Positions 24,284 to 34,342 of a stretch of 64,000 bases of DNA are shown in pieces; position 1 is the stretch's first letter, and each line of letters opens with the position of its first letter. The position numbers and the translations under genes are program-made. The stretch is from an uncultured Rhodospirillaceae bacterium (GTDB lineage Bacteria > Pseudomonadota > Alphaproteobacteria > Azospirillales > Azospirillaceae). Below the pieces are notes generated by a model. The model saw nothing but the letters and a program-made list of their open reading frames with translations. It was not told where the DNA came from and did not search any database. Location of the stretch: NCBI GenBank assembly GCA_937927415.1, contig CALBDS010000043.1, positions 124,001 through 188,000 of the forward strand, given 5' to 3'.

Positions 24284-24925
24284 TTACCGCTGCTTGCCCC
24301 GCCAGATCCAATAGGAATAGGCGGCACTGCCCACCACCTGCACCAGCACGCTCAGCCCCAGCGCCTGGACGGTCAGCGGGCCGGGGGCGCCGGCCAACGG
24401 CAGCAGCACCAGAACCACCCCGCACAGCACCGACAGCACACCATAAAAGCGGTGCGTCCGGTCCCACACCTCCGCATCGGCCAGCGTCCAGGGGGTGCGC
24501 ACGCCAAAGCTGGTGTTGGCGCGGATCTTCCCCGCCACATTGCCGGTCACGATCATCACCGCCCCCGCCGCCAGCGCCATCAGGTCGGTGACCGCCACCG
24601 CCCCACCCAGCGCCACGGCCAGGATCACCCCATGGGCCAGCGCCAACACCGCCACCACCGCCAGCCACACCACCGCATAGGCATGGGCCGATCCCGCCCC
24701 CGCCCGTCCGCGCGCCCAGACAAAGGCGGCGATGGTCAGGACCGCCGCCGCCGGCATCAGGAACAGCGCCACCCCCGGCGGGGCGAAGCCATCCGGCGAC
24801 CCGGCCGCATCGAAATGCACCGGCACCGGCACGCCGCCGGGCACAGTCCCCCACGCCCACAAGGACGCCGCCGTCATCACGGCGAGAAGGCCCAGGCTGG
24901 CCCGGCCGGCAAATCGCGTGGTCAT
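24284..24925 (-). CDS. SdpI family membrane protein
   Basis: A 213-residue protein with about six transmembrane helices. The N-terminal DUF1648 part has VPVPVHFDAAGSPDGFA near 33-49 and the C-terminal SdpI part has NTSFGVRTPWTLADAEVWDR. In Bacillus, SdpI gives immunity to the SdpC killing peptide and also acts as a receptor that draws its repressor SdpR to the membrane. The gene overlaps the upstream ArsR-type regulator by 4 bp, the same gene order as sdpRI. No toxin gene of the SdpC kind is seen here, so the function in this host is open. Confidence 0.83.
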   Translation of the reverse strand: MTTRFAGRASLGLLAVMTAASLWAWGTVPGGVPVPVHFDAAGSPDGFAPPGVALFLMPAAAVLTIAAFVWARGRAGAGSAHAYAVVWLAVVAVLALAHGVILAVALGGAVAVTDLMALAAGAVMIVTGNVAGKIRANTSFGVRTPWTLADAEVWDRTHRFYGVLSVLCGVVLVLLPLAGAPGPLTVQALGLSVLVQVVGSAAYSYWIWRGKQR

Positions 24926-25224
24926 GATGTCTCCCCCTCCGGTTTGTGCGTGGCGGTGGACCGTTCCCCCAGCCCGAAACCGTCCATCAGGCAGCGCAGG
25001 GCGTCTTCCAGCACCGACAGGTGCAGGCGGTAGGTGATGGTGGTTCCCACCTTTTCCGCGTGGACCAGCCCCGCTTCCCGCAGCACCGCGAAGTGACCGG
25101 ACAGGGTGGGTTTCGACAGCGTGAAATGGCCGGCGAGTTCCCCCGCCGTCATGGCGCGCTGGCGCAGCAGCCGGAGAATGTCCCGGCGCGTGGGGTCGGC
25201 AAGAGCCTTGTAGACACGATCCAT
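24922..25224 (-). CDS. SdpR-like ArsR family repressor
   Basis: A 100-residue winged-helix regulator. The start is the ATG at 25224 (MDRVYKALADPTRR), the usual opening of this branch; the frame is open for 12 more codons but that part overlaps the putative operator. The recognition region reads LAGHFTLSKPTLSGHFAVLR. The metal-binding CxC of true ArsR proteins is missing, as in SdpR-type autorepressors. It overlaps the SdpI-like gene by 4 bp, so both are made from one message. A dyad right at the start codon is the likely site of self-repression. Confidence 0.85.
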   Translation of the reverse strand: MDRVYKALADPTRRDILRLLRQRAMTAGELAGHFTLSKPTLSGHFAVLREAGLVHAEKVGTTITYRLHLSVLEDALRCLMDGFGLGERSTATHKPEGETS

Positions 25225-25226
25225 AT

Positions 25227-25250
25227 TTCGGTAATTAGCAAAATACCGAA
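25227..25250. promoter_or_regulatory. Probable operator of the sdpR-like gene
   Basis: TTCGGTA and TACCGAA form a 7 bp dyad separated by 10 bp of A/T-rich sequence, 3-26 bp before the repressor start codon. The A/T-rich centre could hold part of the promoter. ArsR-type repressors bind such dyads; assignment is by position and symmetry. Confidence 0.55.
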
Positions 25251-25275
25251 TCATACGCAAGCGCCGAAACGCAAA

Positions 25276-25307
25276 CGGCGGGCCGTCCCGTCCGGGAAGG
25301 CCCGCCG
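25276..25307 (-). terminator. Hairpin after cysS
   Basis: CGGCGGGCC pairs with GGCCCGCCG, with a further inner TCCC/GGGA stem. It lies 28 bp past the cysS stop on the minus strand and is followed there by the T-containing stretch CGTTTGCGTTTC. A weak intrinsic terminator. Confidence 0.55.
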
Positions 25308-25334
25308 CCGCGCAACGGATTCAGGCAGCCGGGA

Positions 25335-26714
<1,380 letters not shown>

Positions 26715-26747
26715 GGGAAGGCTCCTTCCGGCAGGTCGGACGGGGTA

Positions 26748-28100
26748 TCAGGCGGTTTCACCGGCCAGCCGCTTCAGCGCGCGCTCCCGGCCGATCAGGG
26801 GTAGCAGGTTCTTCAATTCCGGTCCATGGCCGCGGGCGGTCAGCGCCAGACGCAGCGGCCAGAACAGCGCCTTGCCCTTGGCCCCCGTCGCGTCCCGAAC
26901 CGCGGCGGTCCACGCCCCCCAGGTGGCATCGTCCCACGGTTCCGGCGGCAGCAGCGACGCGGCCCGCGCGGTAAAGGCGGCGTCCTCGATCACCGGGGTC
27001 ACCGGGGCGTGGGTCACCTCCCACCATTCCGCCACGTCGGCCAGCCGCGTCAGGTTGGGCCGCACCGTGTTCCAGAAGATGGGATCGACGCCGGTAAAGC
27101 CCATGGCCTCCAGCCGCCCGGCCACCGCATCGAACGGGGTGGCGTGCAGCACGCGGGCGTTCAGGCGTTTCAGCTCCTCGGGATCGAACTTGGGCGTCGC
27201 GCGGGACACCTTGGCGAAGTCGAACTCCTGCGCCAGCGCCTCCAGGCTCGGGCGCGGCTCGATGGGATCGGAGGTGCCGAGCTTGGCCAGCAGGCAGGCC
27301 AGCGCCAGCGGCTCGATGCCGTCGTCGTCGCGCAGGGATCCCACCGACAGGCTGCCCAGCCGCTTGGACAACCCCTGTCCCGCGGCATCGGTCAGCAGCG
27401 GCAGATGGGCGAAGGTGGGCACGGGCGCGCCCAGCGCCTGCCAGATCTGGATCTGCACGGCGGTGTTGGCCACATGATCCTCGCCCCGGATGACGTGGGT
27501 GATGGCAAGGTCGGCGTCGTCCACCACCGAGGTCAGCGTGTAGAGCGGGCGCCCGTCCTCGCGGATCAGCACGGGGTCGGACAGGGCGGAGCCTTCGAAA
27601 TGCACCGGCCCGCGGACCAGATCGGTCCATTCCACGGCTGTGTGCTCCAGCTTGAAGCGCCAGTGGGGGCGGCGGCCCTGCGCCTCCAGCTTGGCCCGCG
27701 CCTCGTCGGTCAGGCGCAGGGCGGCGCGGTCGTAGATCGGCGGACGGCCCTGAGAGATCAGCGATGTGCGCTTCAGCGCCAGCTCTTCCGGCGTCTCGTA
27801 GCAGGGATAGAGGCGCCCGGCGGCCGTCAACTGCTCCGCCACCGCGTCATAACGGGGGTAACGGTCGCTTTCGCGGGCGAAACGGTCCCAATTCAGCCCC
27901 ATCCACGTCAGGTCCGCCTCGATGGCGGCGGCGTATTCGGGGCGGGAGCGTTCCTCGTCGGTGTCGTCCAGCCGCAGCAGGAACGATCCCCCGGTGCGGC
28001 GGGCGAAGAGCCAGTTCACCACCGCCAGCCGCAAATTGCCCACATGCAGCAGGCCGGTGGGGCTGGGGGCGAAACGGACGGCGGCGGGGGCGGTGCTCAT
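26748..28100 (-). CDS. gltX: Glutamyl-tRNA synthetase
   Basis: A 450-residue class I synthetase that charges tRNA-Glu. RFAPSPTGLLHVGNLR near 9-24 is the ATP-binding HIGH region and LSKRLGSLSVG is the KMSKS-type loop. The C-terminal anticodon-binding domain is present, which separates it from the shorter GluQ proteins. Alphaproteobacteria often carry two gltX genes, one able to charge tRNA-Gln as well; which type this is cannot be decided here. First gene of the gltX-cysS pair. Confidence 0.95.
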   Translation of the reverse strand: MSTAPAAVRFAPSPTGLLHVGNLRLAVVNWLFARRTGGSFLLRLDDTDEERSRPEYAAAIEADLTWMGLNWDRFARESDRYPRYDAVAEQLTAAGRLYPCYETPEELALKRTSLISQGRPPIYDRAALRLTDEARAKLEAQGRRPHWRFKLEHTAVEWTDLVRGPVHFEGSALSDPVLIREDGRPLYTLTSVVDDADLAITHVIRGEDHVANTAVQIQIWQALGAPVPTFAHLPLLTDAAGQGLSKRLGSLSVGSLRDDDGIEPLALACLLAKLGTSDPIEPRPSLEALAQEFDFAKVSRATPKFDPEELKRLNARVLHATPFDAVAGRLEAMGFTGVDPIFWNTVRPNLTRLADVAEWWEVTHAPVTPVIEDAAFTARAASLLPPEPWDDATWGAWTAAVRDATGAKGKALFWPLRLALTARGHGPELKNLLPLIGRERALKRLAGETA

Positions 28101-28222
28101 GATCGGGGCGGCTTCGCTGACGGAAAACGGGAAAGGGTGTCAGCGATAGCACGGGCCGGGGCCGCGGGGAAGACACCCGCCGCAGGCCCCAGCCCCGCGC
28201 CGTCATCCCACCGGCGGATGGG

Positions 28223-28417
28223 CTATTTCAGCTTGGGATCGTGGGTGTGGTGGCGATCCCGTTCCCCACCGCCGCCCGACACCCGGCTGTGGTTGGGGTT
28301 GGTGGGTTCCCCCGGCTGGGGGCTGGGAGTTTCCGGCGGGGGCGGCTTGTCGGCGTTCTGGTGGCTGCTGCCCGGCCCGCCACGGCTGCGGTCGGTGTTG
28401 TCGGTGTCTCGGGCCAT
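28223..28417 (-). CDS. Small proline/glycine-rich hydrophilic protein
   Basis: A 64-residue predicted protein beginning MARDTDNTDRS. It is rich in P, G, N, D and H (KPPPPETPSPQPGEPT) and ends HHTHDPKLK. No signal peptide or membrane helix. The case for a real gene is a good ribosome site, GGAGG 7 bp before the ATG, and a position in an otherwise empty gap. I do not recognise a family. It would be intrinsically disordered. It sits upstream of gltX on the same strand, about 120 bp away. Confidence 0.55.
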   Translation of the reverse strand: MARDTDNTDRSRGGPGSSHQNADKPPPPETPSPQPGEPTNPNHSRVSGGGGERDRHHTHDPKLK

Positions 28418-28558
28418 GGGGAAACCTCCGTCACGGGTTGAGCCATCCCCTGACAACAGCCCGCTTTCCCGACGGGTTCCCCGTTGCCCCCGTGGCGGGT
28501 GGGAAAGGCATGAGGTACAGTCCCACCGGCAAAACCCGTGGGAGGAGTCACCAGAACC

Positions 28559-29227
28559 ATGAGCAAGAAGCCTGTGCGCATCGCCGTCATCCTGTCGGGC
28601 TGCGGCGTCTATGACGGTGCGGAAATCCACGAAGCGGTGCTGACCCTGCTGGCCATCAACCGCGCCGGCGCAGACGCGGTGTGCTTCGCCCCCAACGTCC
28701 CCCAGGCCCATGTGATCGACCACCGCACCGGCAACGAAACCGGCGAAAGCCGCAACGTCCTGACCGAAGCGGCGCGCATCGCCCGCGGCAAGATCGCCGA
28801 CCTTGCCACCTTCGACGCGGCGGCGGTGGATGCCCTGATCCTGCCCGGCGGCTTCGGCGCGGCGAAGAACCTGTGCAGCTTCGCCTTCGACGGCCCCGAC
28901 TGCACCGTCAACCCGGACGTGGACGCGGCCGTCACCGCCATGCGGGCGGCCGGCAAGCCCATCGGCGCGCTGTGCATCGCCCCGGCCATCCTGGCAAAGC
29001 TGCTGGGCGGCCAGGGCGTCACCCTGACCATCGGTTCCGACGCCGGCACGGCGGAAGCCCTGGAGGCGATGGGCGCGCACCACACCGTCACCACCCACGG
29101 CCAGATCGTGGTGGACAAGGGGCTGAAGGTGGTCACCTCCCCCTGCTACATGCTGGACGCCAGTATTTCCCAGATCGCCGAGGGGGCCGCCAACACCGTC
29201 AACGCCCTGATCGATCTGGTGGGTTAA
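28559..29227 (+). CDS. elbB: ElbB family glyoxalase (DJ-1/PfpI-like)
   Basis: A 222-residue protein of the DJ-1/PfpI fold. The opening RIAVILSGCGVYDGAEIHEA, the NRAGADAVCFAPN segment and the nucleophile region GALCIAPA match ElbB, once called enhancing lycopene biosynthesis protein 2 and later shown to have glyoxalase activity. The ATG at 28559 gives the family's normal length. The active-site Cys near residue 140 is retained. It is a single gene with a terminator-like hairpin after it. Confidence 0.92.
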   Translation: MSKKPVRIAVILSGCGVYDGAEIHEAVLTLLAINRAGADAVCFAPNVPQAHVIDHRTGNETGESRNVLTEAARIARGKIADLATFDAAAVDALILPGGFGAAKNLCSFAFDGPDCTVNPDVDAAVTAMRAAGKPIGALCIAPAILAKLLGGQGVTLTIGSDAGTAEALEAMGAHHTVTTHGQIVVDKGLKVVTSPCYMLDASISQIAEGAANTVNALIDLVG

Positions 29228-29238
29228 GGGGATTCGGG

Positions 29239-29256
29239 AGGGGGCCGTCGCCCCCT
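29239..29256 (+). terminator. Hairpin after elbB
   Basis: AGGGGGC and GCCCCCT form a 7 bp stem with a 4-base loop, 11 bp past the elbB stop, followed by a pyrimidine stretch (TCCCTTTCCCC). A probable intrinsic terminator with a weak T-tract. Confidence 0.5.
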
Positions 29257-29299
29257 TCCCTTTCCCCTCGCCCTTCGGCTATACGTCGTCGGCATCGGG

Positions 29300-29359
29300 G
29301 CGCCCGTTTTTCCGCGGGGCCTGCCCTTCACTTGTCATCAGCGCCCGTTTTTCCGCGGG
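29300..29359 (+). repeat. Two 19-bp direct repeats before the VUT transporter gene
   Basis: GCGCCCGTTTTTCCGCGGG occurs at 29300-29318 and again at 29341-29359, 41 bp apart start to start. Each copy could form a short CCCG/CGGG stem over a T-rich loop. The second copy ends 20 bp before the start codon. The pair could be a duplication accident or a leader element. Confidence 0.7.
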
Positions 29360-29379
29360 TTGCCTTGGAGGATTCCGTC

Positions 29380-29847
29380 ATGCCGTGGGCCGTCGCCTAC
29401 ATGGGCAGCATCATTGCCATCAACTATGCCTTCAGCCTTGCCCCCGAACTGGATCTGGTGTGGTCCTGCTGGGTCGGGCTGATCTTCATCCTGCGCGACA
29501 TGGTGCAGGTGCGTTTCGGCCACTGGTCGCTGCTGGCGATGGCCACCGGCACGGTGGCGTCGTATCTGCTGGCCGATCCCTTCGTCGCCACCGCCAGCGT
29601 TCTGGCCTTCGCCGTGTCGGAAACCATCGACTGGCTGGTCTTCACCATCACCCGCCGCCCCTTGCGTGACCGGCTGTGGCTGAGTGCGGCCCTGTCGGTG
29701 CCGGCGGACACCGCCCTGTTCTTCGGGATGCTGGACATCTGGGACCCGTCGGTGTGGACCGCCAGTGCGGCGTCGAAGCTGGCCGGGGTCAGTGTGGTAT
29801 GGCTGCTGATGCGCGCCCGCGCCGCCCGCTCTCCCGTCCCGGCGTAA
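29380..29847 (+). CDS. VUT family membrane protein (queuosine-precursor transporter-like)
   Basis: A 155-residue protein of about five transmembrane helices. The start at 29380 has GGAGGA 7 bp upstream. VWSCWVGLIFILRDMVQVRFG and SETIDWLVFTITRRP are hallmarks of the VUT/YhhQ (DUF165) family, some of whose members import queuine precursors such as preQ0 or preQ1. It is shorter than E. coli YhhQ (about 220 residues), as many alphaproteobacterial members are. I see no preQ1 riboswitch in the leader. Function is by family only. Confidence 0.8.
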   Translation: MPWAVAYMGSIIAINYAFSLAPELDLVWSCWVGLIFILRDMVQVRFGHWSLLAMATGTVASYLLADPFVATASVLAFAVSETIDWLVFTITRRPLRDRLWLSAALSVPADTALFFGMLDIWDPSVWTASAASKLAGVSVVWLLMRARAARSPVPA

Positions 29848-29928
29848 CCCCCCGCCTTGCCGCCGCCCCCGCAGCACCATACATGATGGTTAAGGGGCGA
29901 TGCGGGCAAGAACGAGTGGAGTTGCCGG

Positions 29929-30240
29929 ATGTCCGACCTGCTTTTGGCGCTGGCCGCATGGTACGCCTGCGGCGTGGCGGGCTATGGGTACTGGTGTTTC
30001 GACGGCTGGCGTCCGGCGCATCCCGCGGAATGGGTGGTTGCCCTGGCCGCGGGGGTGCTGGGGCCGGTGGTGCCGCTGGCCGGATGGCTGGTTCGCCTGC
30101 TGTCCGACGACACCCCCAACGACCGGGACGGTGGCGGCTGGAAGGATGACCGCCGGCACGCCGATGACTGGCGCGACGGCGACCGGCGGCTGATTCCCAT
30201 CCGCATCGACGACCGTCCGCGCCGGAATCGCCGGCGCTGA
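29929..30240 (+). CDS. Small membrane protein with charged C-terminal tail
   Basis: A 103-residue protein I do not recognise. Two hydrophobic segments (about 3-21 and 34-58) are followed by a strongly charged Asp/Arg tail with DDRRHADDWRDGDRR and a final RPRRNRRR. It likely sits in the inner membrane with the tail in the cytoplasm. A GGAG-like site lies about 10 bp upstream. It is convergent with the sensor kinase gene, only 3 bp between stops. Confidence 0.6.
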   Translation: MSDLLLALAAWYACGVAGYGYWCFDGWRPAHPAEWVVALAAGVLGPVVPLAGWLVRLLSDDTPNDRDGGGWKDDRRHADDWRDGDRRLIPIRIDDRPRRNRRR

Positions 30241-30243
30241 ACG

Positions 30244-32070
30244 TCAGAGGCTGTCAGGCGGGGTGAAGCGGTGCGGGATGGTGAGAAGGAAGATCGCCCC
30301 CCGCCCAGGCCGCGACATCAGCCCCAGCCGGCAGCCCAGCAGCCGTGACAGCCGCGACACGATGGACAGGCCAAGGCCCAGCCCCTTGGTGCGGTCGCGC
30401 TCGGGGTTGCCCACCTGATAGAAATCCTCGAAAATCAGGTGCTGGCGGTCCGGGGGAATGCCGGGGCCGGTGTCCTGCACCTTGATGGTCACGCCACCGC
30501 GCGCCGGACGGCAGGCCAGCAGGATGGTGCCGGCCGGGGTGTATTTCACCGCGTTCTGCATCAGGTTGCGGACCACCCGGTCCAGCATGGCCGGATCGGT
30601 GCGCACCGACAGATCGGCCAGCTTCACCCGCACCTCCAGCCCCTTGATGGCCGCTTCCGCCGCGGTGTCGGTGGCGATGCGGGTCAGCAGCGGCGCCAGC
30701 GCCACGTCCTGCGCCTGCGGGTGGGCGACACCCAGTTCCAGTGCGGCGATGTCCATGATGGAATTCAGCATCCGCTGGGCGGTGTCGAACGCCTCGTTGG
30801 CGGCCCCCATCAGCGCCGCCATGCCGTCGGCCCCCGGATGGTTGCCCATCAGATGCAGATAGATGCCCAGCGTCTGCATGGGCTGGCGCAGGTCGTGGCT
30901 GGCGGCGGCCAGAAAGCGCGTCTTGGCGGCGTTGGCGTGCAGCGCCTCGGTGCGGGCCAGGGCCAGGGCGTTGTAACTGTGGCGCAGGGCCGCCGCCTTG
31001 CGCCGCTCGGCCAGCAACGATCCTGTGATGACCACCATCAGCCCGGTGATGACCAGCCCGGCGGCCAGCACCACCAGGGCGGTGGTGCGGTTGGCATCCT
31101 GCTCGAACGCCGCGGTGGCGGCGATGTCCACCCGCCAGGGGCGCCCGAACACCGCCATGGCGATCTGCCCGCGCCGCCGCCCGTCGTTGGCATCCGGTTC
31201 CCGCCCATCCCCACCGCCGGAGCCATAGAGCCGCCGCCGGGTGCCGGGATCGAAGCCGTCATAGATGGTGATGGTCAAGTTTTCGGCAAAGGACGGCTCC
31301 AGAACCGCCCGCATCAGATCGCCCATGCGGAAGGGGCTGTAGACGAACCCCCGGATGGCCCGTTGGCGTTCCTCCATCGTATCCGCCGGCTGGCCGTGGG
31401 CATAGACCGGCAGATAGATCAGGAAACCGGCCTGAACGTCGTAACCGTCCTCCTGCACCAGCCGCACGCGCCCGGTGGCCGCGGCCCGCGCCGTGTCCCG
31501 CGCCCGCTCCATGGCGACACGGCGCTCCGGCTCGGAAAACATGTCGAAACCGAACGCCCGCAGATTGCGCCCGGCGAACGGTTCGAGAAACAGGATGGGA
31601 TAGGCGTCGGGCAGCGTGCTGTGGGGGGAAATGCGATAGTCCGGAAACCCCTCCGCCCGCACGGCGGCTTCGTGGGCGTCGCGGTTGCGCGCCTCCACCC
31701 GCGGGGAAAAGCCGATGCCGAGGATGCCCGGGTAGTGATCCTCCACCCGCAGGCCGGCGACATAGGTGCTCCACGCCTGCCGGTCGGGGGTGTCGCCCCG
31801 TTCGGCCTGGGCGTCGATCAGCGCCACCCCGCCGCGCAGGATCTGTTCATAGCTGGCAAGGCGGGTGTCGAGGGTTTCCTCCAACTCCTGCCCCAGGTCG
31901 CGAAAACGCTGTTCGGCCCGCCGGTCCGCCTGCCGGTCCAGCATGGCCCAGGCCAGCAGGGTCAGCGCCAGCCCGACCATCGCCACCGCCGCCGGCTGCC
32001 AATACCACACACGCGCCCACACCGGGGGAGGCGCGCGGCGGCCGTCGATGGCGTCGGCGTCCGGCCCCAT
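30244..32070 (-). CDS. CHASE-domain sensor histidine kinase
   Basis: A 608-residue membrane kinase. Order: transmembrane helix about 23-45, periplasmic CHASE domain about 85-300 (VEDHYPGILGIGFSPRVE), second helix about 325-350, HisKA with phosphorylated His in AASHDLRQPMQTLGIY near 390, and HATPase with N, G1 and G2 boxes (NLMQNAVKYT, VQDTGPGIP, GLGLGLSIV). The HDLRQP variant of the H-box is typical of kinases paired with stand-alone receivers. It begins 4 bp after the receiver gene's stop on the same strand, so the two form one transcription unit and probably one phosphorelay. Ligand unknown. Confidence 0.9.
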   Translation of the reverse strand: MGPDADAIDGRRAPPPVWARVWYWQPAAVAMVGLALTLLAWAMLDRQADRRAEQRFRDLGQELEETLDTRLASYEQILRGGVALIDAQAERGDTPDRQAWSTYVAGLRVEDHYPGILGIGFSPRVEARNRDAHEAAVRAEGFPDYRISPHSTLPDAYPILFLEPFAGRNLRAFGFDMFSEPERRVAMERARDTARAAATGRVRLVQEDGYDVQAGFLIYLPVYAHGQPADTMEERQRAIRGFVYSPFRMGDLMRAVLEPSFAENLTITIYDGFDPGTRRRLYGSGGGDGREPDANDGRRRGQIAMAVFGRPWRVDIAATAAFEQDANRTTALVVLAAGLVITGLMVVITGSLLAERRKAAALRHSYNALALARTEALHANAAKTRFLAAASHDLRQPMQTLGIYLHLMGNHPGADGMAALMGAANEAFDTAQRMLNSIMDIAALELGVAHPQAQDVALAPLLTRIATDTAAEAAIKGLEVRVKLADLSVRTDPAMLDRVVRNLMQNAVKYTPAGTILLACRPARGGVTIKVQDTGPGIPPDRQHLIFEDFYQVGNPERDRTKGLGLGLSIVSRLSRLLGCRLGLMSRPGRGAIFLLTIPHRFTPPDSL

Positions 32071-32074
32071 GGCC

Positions 32075-32458
32075 TCATCCCCCCGCCTGACGCAGGGTCT
32101 GGGTCACCATGCTGTGGAGATAGGGCGGCATCACCGGCTTTTGCAGCACCGGCACGCCGCGGGCGCGCGCCGCGTCCAGGGCGTCGGTGCCGGTATCGCC
32201 GGTGATGATGATGCTGGGGATGGGGTGGCCGGCGGTGGCGTGGATGCGCTGGATCGCCTCCAGCCCCGTCCGCCCTTCGCGCAGGCGGTAATCGGCCAGG
32301 ATCAGCGACGGCGGTTCGCCCGCGTCGGCGATGCGGTCCAGGGCGTCGTCCTCGCTCTCGGCGGCCAGCACACGGAACCCCCACGCCTCCAGAAGGATGT
32401 GAAGCGCCTGAAGCACCGACCGTTCGTCATCGATGACCATAATCAGGTCATGCGGCAT
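32075..32458 (-). CDS. Single-domain response regulator
   Basis: A 127-residue receiver domain with no output domain. The acidic pair D10-D11 and phosphoacceptor D56 (LILADYRLR) are present, with the conserved Lys in VLQKPVMP near 107. The ATG at 32458 is preferred because GGGTGGG lies 6 bp before it; an ATG two codons earlier directly abuts that site. It is first in a two-gene unit with the CHASE kinase. Lacking an output domain it probably passes phosphate on or acts by protein contact. Confidence 0.88.
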   Translation of the reverse strand: MPHDLIMVIDDERSVLQALHILLEAWGFRVLAAESEDDALDRIADAGEPPSLILADYRLREGRTGLEAIQRIHATAGHPIPSIIITGDTGTDALDAARARGVPVLQKPVMPPYLHSMVTQTLRQAGG

Positions 32459-32640
32459 AACCATCCCACCCTGTTGTCCGCGGCCCGGACGCCGCCGGAC
32501 CGACATCCTTGAGTGTTTTACGCAGGAATCGGTTGAGATGCGCAAGAGCTTCCGCCATTCTCCGCCTTTCGGCGGGGGGTCTTTATGCCTCCCCGGATAA
32601 TCCCCGGAGGCTGTCCGGGACAGGGCATGAAGGTCGAGCG

Positions 32641-34284
32641 ATGACGGGCGAGCGGATCTACCTCTACGACACCACCCTGCGCGACGGGGCACAGACCCAG
32701 GACGTGGATTTCACCGTCGCCGACAAGATCGCCATCGCCCGCGACCTCGACGCGCTGGGTATCGATTATGTGGAGGGCGGGTGGCCCGGTGCCAACCCGA
32801 CCGACGATCAGTTCTTCGCCGATCCCCCGGCTTTTTCCCGCGCCACCTTCACCGCCTTCGGCATGACCCGGCGGCCGGGGCGCAGTGCCGCCAACGATCC
32901 CGGTCTGGCCGGGCTGTTCAACGCCCGCTGTGCGGCGGTGTGCATGGTGGGCAAGACCTGGGATTTCCACGTCGATGTGGCGCTGGGCATCCCCCGCGAC
33001 GAAAACCTGGAACTGATCCGCGACAGCGTCGCCGCCGCCCGTGCCGCCAAGGGCGAGGCGCTGTTCGACGCCGAGCACTTCTTCGACGGCTACAAGCGCA
33101 ACCCCGCCTATGCCGCGTCGTGCATCAAGGCGGCGTACGAGGCCGGGGCGCGCTGGGTCGTGCTGTGCGACACCAACGGCGGCACCCTGCCCCACGAGGT
33201 GGAGGCCATCGTCCGCCAGGTGATCGAGGAGCACGGCATCCCCGGCGACCGGCTGGGCATCCACTGTCACAACGACACCGAAAACGCCGTCGCCAATTCG
33301 CTGGCCGCGGTGCGGGCCGGGGCGCGGATGATCCAGGGCACCCTGAACGGGCTGGGCGAACGCTGCGGCAACGCCAACCTCGTTTCCCTGATCCCCACGC
33401 TGATCTTGAAGATGGGCTATCGGACCGGGGTGAAGCCGGAAGACCTGCCGCGCCTGACCGAGGTCAGCCGCAACCTGGACCGCATCCTCAACCGGGAATC
33501 CAACCGCCACGCGGCCTATGTCGGGGCCAGCGCCTTCGCCCACAAGGGCGGGCTGCACGTCTCGGCCATCGAAAAGGATCCCGACACCTACGAACACGTC
33601 CGCCCCGACGCGGTGGGCAACCGCCGCCGCATCGTGGTGTCGGATCAGGCCGGGCGGTCCAACGTGCTGGCCCGGCTGCGCGATTTCGAGATCGACGGCA
33701 TCGACCCCGCCGACCGCCGCATCGGCGCGCTGGTGGACCTCATCAAGCGCCGCGACACCGAGGGGTATTCCTATGACGCGGCCGAAGCTTCCCTGGAACT
33801 GCTGATCCGCGGCCATTTCGGCACGGTGCCCAGCTATTTCACCCTGGAACGCTTCTGGGTCACCGACGAACGGCGCTACCGCCTGAACGGCGCTATGATT
33901 ACCGAATCGGAAGCGGTGGTGAAGCTCACCATCCCCAACACCAACGACGCCCGGCTGGAAGCGGCGGAGGGCAACGGGCCGGTCAACGCGCTGGACAACG
34001 CGCTGCGCAAGGCGCTGGAGCCGACCTATCCGGCGCTGAAGGGCATCACACTGACCGATTACCGCGTGCGCATCATCGCCAACGAGCGCGGCGAACGGGT
34101 CGGCAGCGGCACCCGCCCGCGCGTGCTCATCACCACCCGCGACAGCAGCACCGGCAAGGAATGGGCGACGCTGGGGGTGTCCACCGACATCATCAACGCC
34201 TCGGTGGACGCGCTGCTCGACGCCTATACCTTCAAGCTGTTGAAGGATGGGGTGGAACCGTGGCCGGGCGCTGCTGCGCCCTGA
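32641..34284 (+). CDS. cimA: Citramalate synthase
   Basis: A 547-residue enzyme joining pyruvate and acetyl-CoA to (R)-citramalate, the threonine-independent entry to isoleucine. It belongs to the isopropylmalate-synthase-like family: YLYDTTLRDGAQTQDVDFTV near 6-25, GGWPGANPTD near 45-54, metal-site HCHNDTENA near 206, and a C-terminal regulatory domain with DYRVRI near 475. The GGWPG stretch and the overall length separate it from LeuA and homocitrate synthase. The ATG at 32641 places the start right before the first strand. Followed 58 bp later by the TrmJ gene. Confidence 0.92.
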   Translation: MTGERIYLYDTTLRDGAQTQDVDFTVADKIAIARDLDALGIDYVEGGWPGANPTDDQFFADPPAFSRATFTAFGMTRRPGRSAANDPGLAGLFNARCAAVCMVGKTWDFHVDVALGIPRDENLELIRDSVAAARAAKGEALFDAEHFFDGYKRNPAYAASCIKAAYEAGARWVVLCDTNGGTLPHEVEAIVRQVIEEHGIPGDRLGIHCHNDTENAVANSLAAVRAGARMIQGTLNGLGERCGNANLVSLIPTLILKMGYRTGVKPEDLPRLTEVSRNLDRILNRESNRHAAYVGASAFAHKGGLHVSAIEKDPDTYEHVRPDAVGNRRRIVVSDQAGRSNVLARLRDFEIDGIDPADRRIGALVDLIKRRDTEGYSYDAAEASLELLIRGHFGTVPSYFTLERFWVTDERRYRLNGAMITESEAVVKLTIPNTNDARLEAAEGNGPVNALDNALRKALEPTYPALKGITLTDYRVRIIANERGERVGSGTRPRVLITTRDSSTGKEWATLGVSTDIINASVDALLDAYTFKLLKDGVEPWPGAAAP

Positions 34285-34342
34285 ATCCCGTGCGGCTCCG
34301 CCGTTTCCTGAACCTTTCACGACCTGCGGCTATCGGTCTGTC

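Noticed and set aside
29228..29379. Possible preQ1 riboswitch before the VUT transporter gene
   Set aside because: I could not find the conserved preQ1 loop and A-rich tail; only direct repeats and a terminator stem are visible.
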